Origin: an uncultured Prevotella sp.
GTDB lineage: Bacteria > Bacteroidota > Bacteroidia > Bacteroidales > Bacteroidaceae
NCBI GenBank assembly: GCA_945614335.1
Contig: CALZAP010000023.1
Location: forward strand, 1-10,682
Length of the DNA: 10,682 nucleotides
Direction of reading: 5' to 3'
The position numbers and the translations under genes are program-made. Below, piece by piece: positions 7,367 to 10,682 of the stretch (position 1 is its first letter; the number at the start of each line of letters is the position of its first letter). The notes under the pieces are model-generated. The model was not told the DNA's origin. It searched no databases and worked only from the letters and a program-made list of their open reading frames with translations.

Positions 7367-7386
7367 GGCATTTTATTCCAATTTCT

Positions 7387-7417
7387 TTTGAGAAAACAGA
7401 AATTTTTGCTAATTTTG
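7387..7417 (+). promoter_or_regulatory. Full Bacteroidetes promoter, TTTG-N19-TAATTTTG, for the 850-residue envelope protein
   Basis: TTTG at 7387-7390 and TAATTTTG at 7410-7417 are separated by exactly 19 bases, the textbook arrangement for the Bacteroidetes primary sigma factor. Transcription should start near 7423, leaving a leader of about 25 bases before the ATG at 7449. This is the best promoter in the window. Confidence 0.8.
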
Positions 7418-7448
7418 CAGCGAAAACTTTGAAAAATTGTATCGTTTT

Positions 7449-10001
7449 ATGGTGAAAAGGATATTCTTTCTTACTATTGCCGCATTCATGGCCTATGGAG
7501 CCACGGCGCAGAAATACAGGTTTGGGAACATCGGAATAGGTGTGAACAAGAAGACTGCCGACTCGCTTCTTAACAGCAAGTTCAACGTAGCCCTTTTCGG
7601 TAATGTAGACACTCTCAATGGTGTGCAGGCAAGCGTCTTTACCAGTGTGGCAAGGGGCGAGATGAAAGGCGTGAACTTCGGTCTGCTCTCTGCCATGACC
7701 AAGGGCAAGGCCTCTGGCTTACAGGCTGCGGGCTTCGTTAATGGAGTGAATGGCGACATGCGTGGTGTGCAATGGGCAGGAGTGTCAAACATTGCCAAGC
7801 ACATCAACGGCCTCCAGATGGCTGGCTTCACCAATGCCTCCGCCACACCGATGCATGGCGTGCAGATGGCTGGCCTTACCAATGTGTCGATGGGCGTGGA
7901 AAAGGGAGTGCAGTTGGCAGGCGTGGCGAATATCAGTTCGTCGTATATGCGCGGGGCACAGTTTGCCATCTATAATTTCGCCGACACTCTCAACGGGTCG
8001 CAGTTCGGACTGTTCAACGTCTGCAGCAGCCATCCCCGTGGTGTGCAGGTGGGCATCATAAACTATAGCCGCGACACGGTGGCGCATAAGATAGGTCTTG
8101 TGAACATCAATCCCAAGACACGCATAGACATGCTGCTCTATGCCGGTTCGTCGACAAAGGGAAATATTGCCGTTCGTTTCCGCAACCGTTCCACCTATAA
8201 TATATTAGGAGTGGGAACCCATTTCATGGGACTCGACGAGAAGTTCTCCGGCGCACTCTTCTACCGCATAGGCCAGTACTTCCAGCTGTCGCCGCGTTGG
8301 AGTCTGAGTGGCGATGTGGGCTACTATCATGTAGAGACCTTTGCCGACGAGGCTGACGCCAGACCCGAGCGCCTTTTCTCGCTTCAGGCCCGTCTTAACG
8401 CCGACTATCAGATCACACCCACCCTCGGAGCCTTCGCCAGCGTCGGCATAGGCGACACCCGCTACTATCACCATGCCACACACTATCGCACCAGGGCGAT
8501 TGTAGAGGCGGGAGTGACGCTGAAGTATGGTAGGATGGAAAGAGGAGAGAGGAGAGAGGAGAGAGGAGTGAGAAATGACGATCCCCTTCTTGACCCCGCT
8601 TTTTCATCTCTCTCTCCTCACTCCTCACTCCTCACTCCTCATTCCAAAAAGCGTCCTTGGCTTGCCGCCCTTGAGGTGTTTGGCATCAATGCCGGAGTGT
8701 GGGCGTTCGACAGTTATGTCATGAACGAGGAGTTTGCGAAAATCAGCATACATACCATTAAACATAATATAGAGACGGGATTTGTGTGGGACAACGACCA
8801 GTTTTCCACCAACCTCTTCGCACATCCCTATCATGGCGGACTTTACTTCAACGCTGCACGAAGCAACGGCCTGACGTTCTGGGAGTCGGCACCGTACTCG
8901 TTCTGCGGAAGCCTTATGTGGGAAACCATTTGCGAGATAGAACCGCCTGCCATCAACGACCTCATGGCCACCACCATGGGAGGCATCTGCATCGGTGAGG
9001 TGACCTATAGGCTTTCAAACCTTATACTCGACGACAGCAAGCGTGGCTTCCCACGATTCATGCGTGAGTTCCTTAGCACACTCGTCTGTCCTATCAAGGG
9101 CCTTAACCGCATCATCCATGGCGACGCATGGCGGGTGAGACACGACAATCCTAAGTATCACGACTACAACAGCATACCTGTGAGACTTGGCATCACCGTC
9201 GGCGACCGCTATCTTGCCGACAACAACTCTTTTTCGCGAGGAGAACACTCTCCGTTTGTCAACCTGCTGCTGCAGTATGGCGACCCATACAACGAGGAAA
9301 CCACAAAGCCATACGACTATTTCACCGCCGACCTTACCTTCAACTTCAGCGGCAACCAGCCTCTCATCAGTGGTGTCCACCTGCTCGGCCGTCTTTGGGG
9401 AGTGCCCCTTACGGCAGGTAGAGACATGACAACCGAAATAGGTATCTTCCAGCATTTCAACTACTTCGACTCCCAGCCAGTGAAGGACGGCACTAACCTC
9501 GTTCCGTTCCGCATCTCTGAGGCAGCCTCGGTGGGTCCCGGCGTCATATACAAATTCCCGCGCGTCGGCAACCTCTCAAGTCTCGAGCAACGCATCTTCC
9601 TCAGCGGAATACTCCTCGGCGGTTCGCTCAGCGACCACTACAACGTGATAGACCGCGACTACAACCTCGGCAGCGGATTCAGCGTGAAGGCAAACACCAT
9701 CCTCGACTTCGGTCGTTTCGGCTGTCTCTACCTCAACGCCCACTACTATCGCATCTACACATGGAAGGGCTACGAAGGCAAGGACCTGGAGACCATCGAC
9801 CCTATTTATCTTAACGCCCAGGGCGACAAGGGCAACGCCACGCTGCTTGTCGTTAACCCGCGCCTGCTGTTGACCTTGGGTGAGAATGTGGCCCTAAACC
9901 TCTCAGGCTCATATTATTACCGCGACACCTTCTATAAGTATCACAACAATGTGAAGGCCAAGACCTATGAGGTGGGACTTGGACTTACTTTCAGACTATG
10001 A
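7449..10001 (+). CDS. Envelope protein: LA_2272-type repeat domain fused to DUF3943 domain
   Basis: The 850-residue protein begins with a Sec signal (MVKRIFFLTIAAFMAYG, likely cleavage after ATA at 20). The ATG at 7449 was chosen over a TTG at 7437 because a well-placed promoter and leader lie just upstream. Residues 56-208 hold about ten units of 14-16 residues, xxG(V/L)Q-hydrophobic-AG-hydrophobic-xN, as in the LA_2272-type surface repeat family. Residues of about 215-361 look like outer-membrane beta-strands and end in AGVTLKYG, like a barrel's last strand. A low-complexity linker (364-399) is encoded by a repeat element. From about 408 comes DUF3943: EVFGINAGVWAFDSYV, WDNDQFSTNLFAHPYHG, ESAPYSFCGSLMWE, GEVTYRLSNLILDDS. 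The rest alternates like a beta-barrel and ends in GLGLTFRL. It is probably in the outer membrane; both domains lack a known function. A methyltransferase gene overlaps its stop. Confidence 0.85.
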   Translation: MVKRIFFLTIAAFMAYGATAQKYRFGNIGIGVNKKTADSLLNSKFNVALFGNVDTLNGVQASVFTSVARGEMKGVNFGLLSAMTKGKASGLQAAGFVNGVNGDMRGVQWAGVSNIAKHINGLQMAGFTNASATPMHGVQMAGLTNVSMGVEKGVQLAGVANISSSYMRGAQFAIYNFADTLNGSQFGLFNVCSSHPRGVQVGIINYSRDTVAHKIGLVNINPKTRIDMLLYAGSSTKGNIAVRFRNRSTYNILGVGTHFMGLDEKFSGALFYRIGQYFQLSPRWSLSGDVGYYHVETFADEADARPERLFSLQARLNADYQITPTLGAFASVGIGDTRYYHHATHYRTRAIVEAGVTLKYGRMERGERREERGVRNDDPLLDPAFSSLSPHSSLLTPHSKKRPWLAALEVFGINAGVWAFDSYVMNEEFAKISIHTIKHNIETGFVWDNDQFSTNLFAHPYHGGLYFNAARSNGLTFWESAPYSFCGSLMWETICEIEPPAINDLMATTMGGICIGEVTYRLSNLILDDSKRGFPRFMREFLSTLVCPIKGLNRIIHGDAWRVRHDNPKYHDYNSIPVRLGITVGDRYLADNNSFSRGEHSPFVNLLLQYGDPYNEETTKPYDYFTADLTFNFSGNQPLISGVHLLGRLWGVPLTAGRDMTTEIGIFQHFNYFDSQPVKDGTNLVPFRISEAASVGPGVIYKFPRVGNLSSLEQRIFLSGILLGGSLSDHYNVIDRDYNLGSGFSVKANTILDFGRFGCLYLNAHYYRIYTWKGYEGKDLETIDPIYLNAQGDKGNATLLVVNPRLLLTLGENVALNLSGSYYYRDTFYKYHNNVKAKTYEVGLGLTFRL
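7614..8073 (+). repeat. About ten tandem 14-16-residue protein repeats (G-V-Q-x-A-G-x-x-N type)
   Basis: Successive units begin LNGVQASVF, MKGVNFGLL, ASGLQAAGF, MRGVQWAGV, INGLQMAGF, MHGVQMAGL, EKGVQLAGV, MRGAQFAIY, LNGSQFGLF and PRGVQVGII. The Gly-hydrophobic-Gln core is followed by Ala/Gly and usually Asn. The DNA of the units differs much more than the protein, so the repeats are old and kept by selection. They probably stack as a beta-solenoid or pair as regular hairpins. Confidence 0.85.
8544..8641. repeat. In-gene purine heptamers / 42-base spacer / pyrimidine heptamers
   Basis: The left arm is three GGAGAGA units and one GGAGTGA (8544-8571). After 42 bases (8572-8613) the right arm is four CTCCTCA units (8614-8641). 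TCACTCC, the reverse complement of GGAGTGA, occurs repeatedly in the right arm, so the two arms can pair as a hairpin. It is translated in frame as a basic ERGERREERG segment followed by a Ser/Pro/Leu segment (SSLSPHSSLLTPHS), and falls between the two domains of the host protein. Confidence 0.95.
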
Positions 10002-10682
10002 TAACAAACGAAGCTACACGACTCTTTATATCCCAACATGCCAACGACAACGTAAGGACATTGGCACTCTCGGCACACGGGAAGCCGGACATCGACCTCC
10101 CGTTTGCCCTCGATCAGATAGCCGGGCGTCAGACCGCCCGAAGGAAACTGCCCTCGTGGTATGGCATCGACGGCATCGTCTTCCCGCCACATCTCTCCAT
10201 GGAACAGTGTTCCAGCGAGGCCACTGCCCTTTACAAGCAGAGCCTTGTAGAACGTCTTCTATGTCGAGATGCCGGTTCAGCCTCGTTTGTCGACTTGACA
10301 GGCGGCTTCGGTGTTGACTTCTCTTTTCTTGCAAGCCGATTCGGGAAGGCGATATATGTAGAGCGGCAGCAGAGACTGTGTGACATAACGAGACACAACT
10401 TCAAACTGCTGGGACTCACACAGGCAGAAGTGGTGTGTGGTGAGGCGGAGTCGTGGCTAAAGTCAATGCCAAGTGTAGACCTTGTCTACCTCGACCCGGC
10501 ACGTCGCGACAATCAAGGCGCACGAACCTTTGCCATTGCCGACTGCACTCCCGACGTAGTCTCCCTAAAATCCCTTTTGTTGGAAAAAGCCGATAATGTG
10601 ATGATAAAACTGTCGCCCATGCTCGACTGGCGTAAGGCGGTTGCCGACCTCGGTACAGCCAATGTCAGTCAAGTGCATATAG
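9998..10682 (+). CDS. SAM-dependent methyltransferase, PG_1098/THUMP-like family (3' truncated by window)
   Basis: The ATG at 9998 overlaps the previous stop as ATGA, and the frame stays open to the window end (228 codons). The protein begins MITNEATRLFISQHANDN. Residues of about 1-85 are a helical N-terminal part. FVDLTGGFGVDFSFLA (from 97; D99, G102, G103, G105) is SAM-binding motif I. VYLDPARRD (D166, P167) is motif IV, in the place of the catalytic DPPY/NPPF of related enzymes. This is typical of Bacteroidota proteins of about 390-400 residues that end in a PG_1098 ferredoxin-like and a THUMP-like domain; those parts would lie beyond the window. RNA methylation is the likely role, inferred from the THUMP link; the target base is unknown. 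The overlap suggests translational coupling to the envelope protein. It is cytoplasmic. Confidence 0.87.
   Translation, partial: MITNEATRLFISQHANDNVRTLALSAHGKPDIDLPFALDQIAGRQTARRKLPSWYGIDGIVFPPHLSMEQCSSEATALYKQSLVERLLCRDAGSASFVDLTGGFGVDFSFLASRFGKAIYVERQQRLCDITRHNFKLLGLTQAEVVCGEAESWLKSMPSVDLVYLDPARRDNQGARTFAIADCTPDVVSLKSLLLEKADNVMIKLSPMLDWRKAVADLGTANVSQVHI

Noticed and set aside
7437..7448. TTG start for the 850-residue protein
   Set aside because: The ATG at 7449 follows a proper leader and directly begins a basic-hydrophobic signal peptide.

Overview
The window looks like a piece of a Bacteroidota chromosome, most likely Prevotella or a close relative in the Bacteroidales. The reasons are the TAnnTTTG promoter boxes (one with a properly spaced TTTG -33 box), AT-rich gaps between GC-richer genes, start codons without clear Shine-Dalgarno sites, and typical Bacteroidales protein families (DUF4842/LruC lipoprotein, heparinase II/III family protein, DUF3943 outer-membrane protein, PG_1098-type methyltransferase). 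This assignment is inference from sequence style and family recognition; no database search was possible.

Layout. 1-57: probable C-terminal tail of a plus-strand gene. 74-2497 (minus): large lipoprotein with a beta-helix-like middle and a DUF4842/LruC-type C-terminus. 2686-4722 (minus): soluble GAF-PAS-PAS histidine kinase with no response regulator nearby. 4723-4963: divergent promoter region. 4964-6784 (plus): secreted heparinase II/III-family protein. 6789-7157 (minus): small FlK-like hotdog thioesterase, convergent with the lyase with a 4-base gap. 7158-7448: divergent promoter region that also holds a long purine/pyrimidine repeat. 7449-10001 (plus): 850-residue envelope protein joining an LA_2272-type repeat domain to a DUF3943 domain. 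9998 to the window end (plus): 5' part of a SAM-dependent methyltransferase whose start overlaps the previous stop (ATGA).

The most unusual signal is a set of three strand-asymmetric, G-tract-periodic repeats within 2.9 kb. The first is seven heptamers inside the lyase gene. The second is a 13-base-period purine array, a spacer of about 43 bases and a pyrimidine array between genes. The third is four purine heptamers, a 42-base spacer and four pyrimidine heptamers inside the 850-residue protein, exactly at its domain junction. The last two share one design: a purine arm, a spacer of nearly equal length and a complementary pyrimidine arm. They may belong to an undescribed palindromic repeat family that can sit in frame in genes. 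The heptamer lengths also make frame-shifting phase variation possible, and the lyase repeat fits a G-quadruplex motif.

No tRNA, rRNA, CRISPR array, transposase, phage gene or SusC/SusD pair is visible. The kinase and the lyase share a divergent promoter region, but nothing in the sequence proves a regulatory link.
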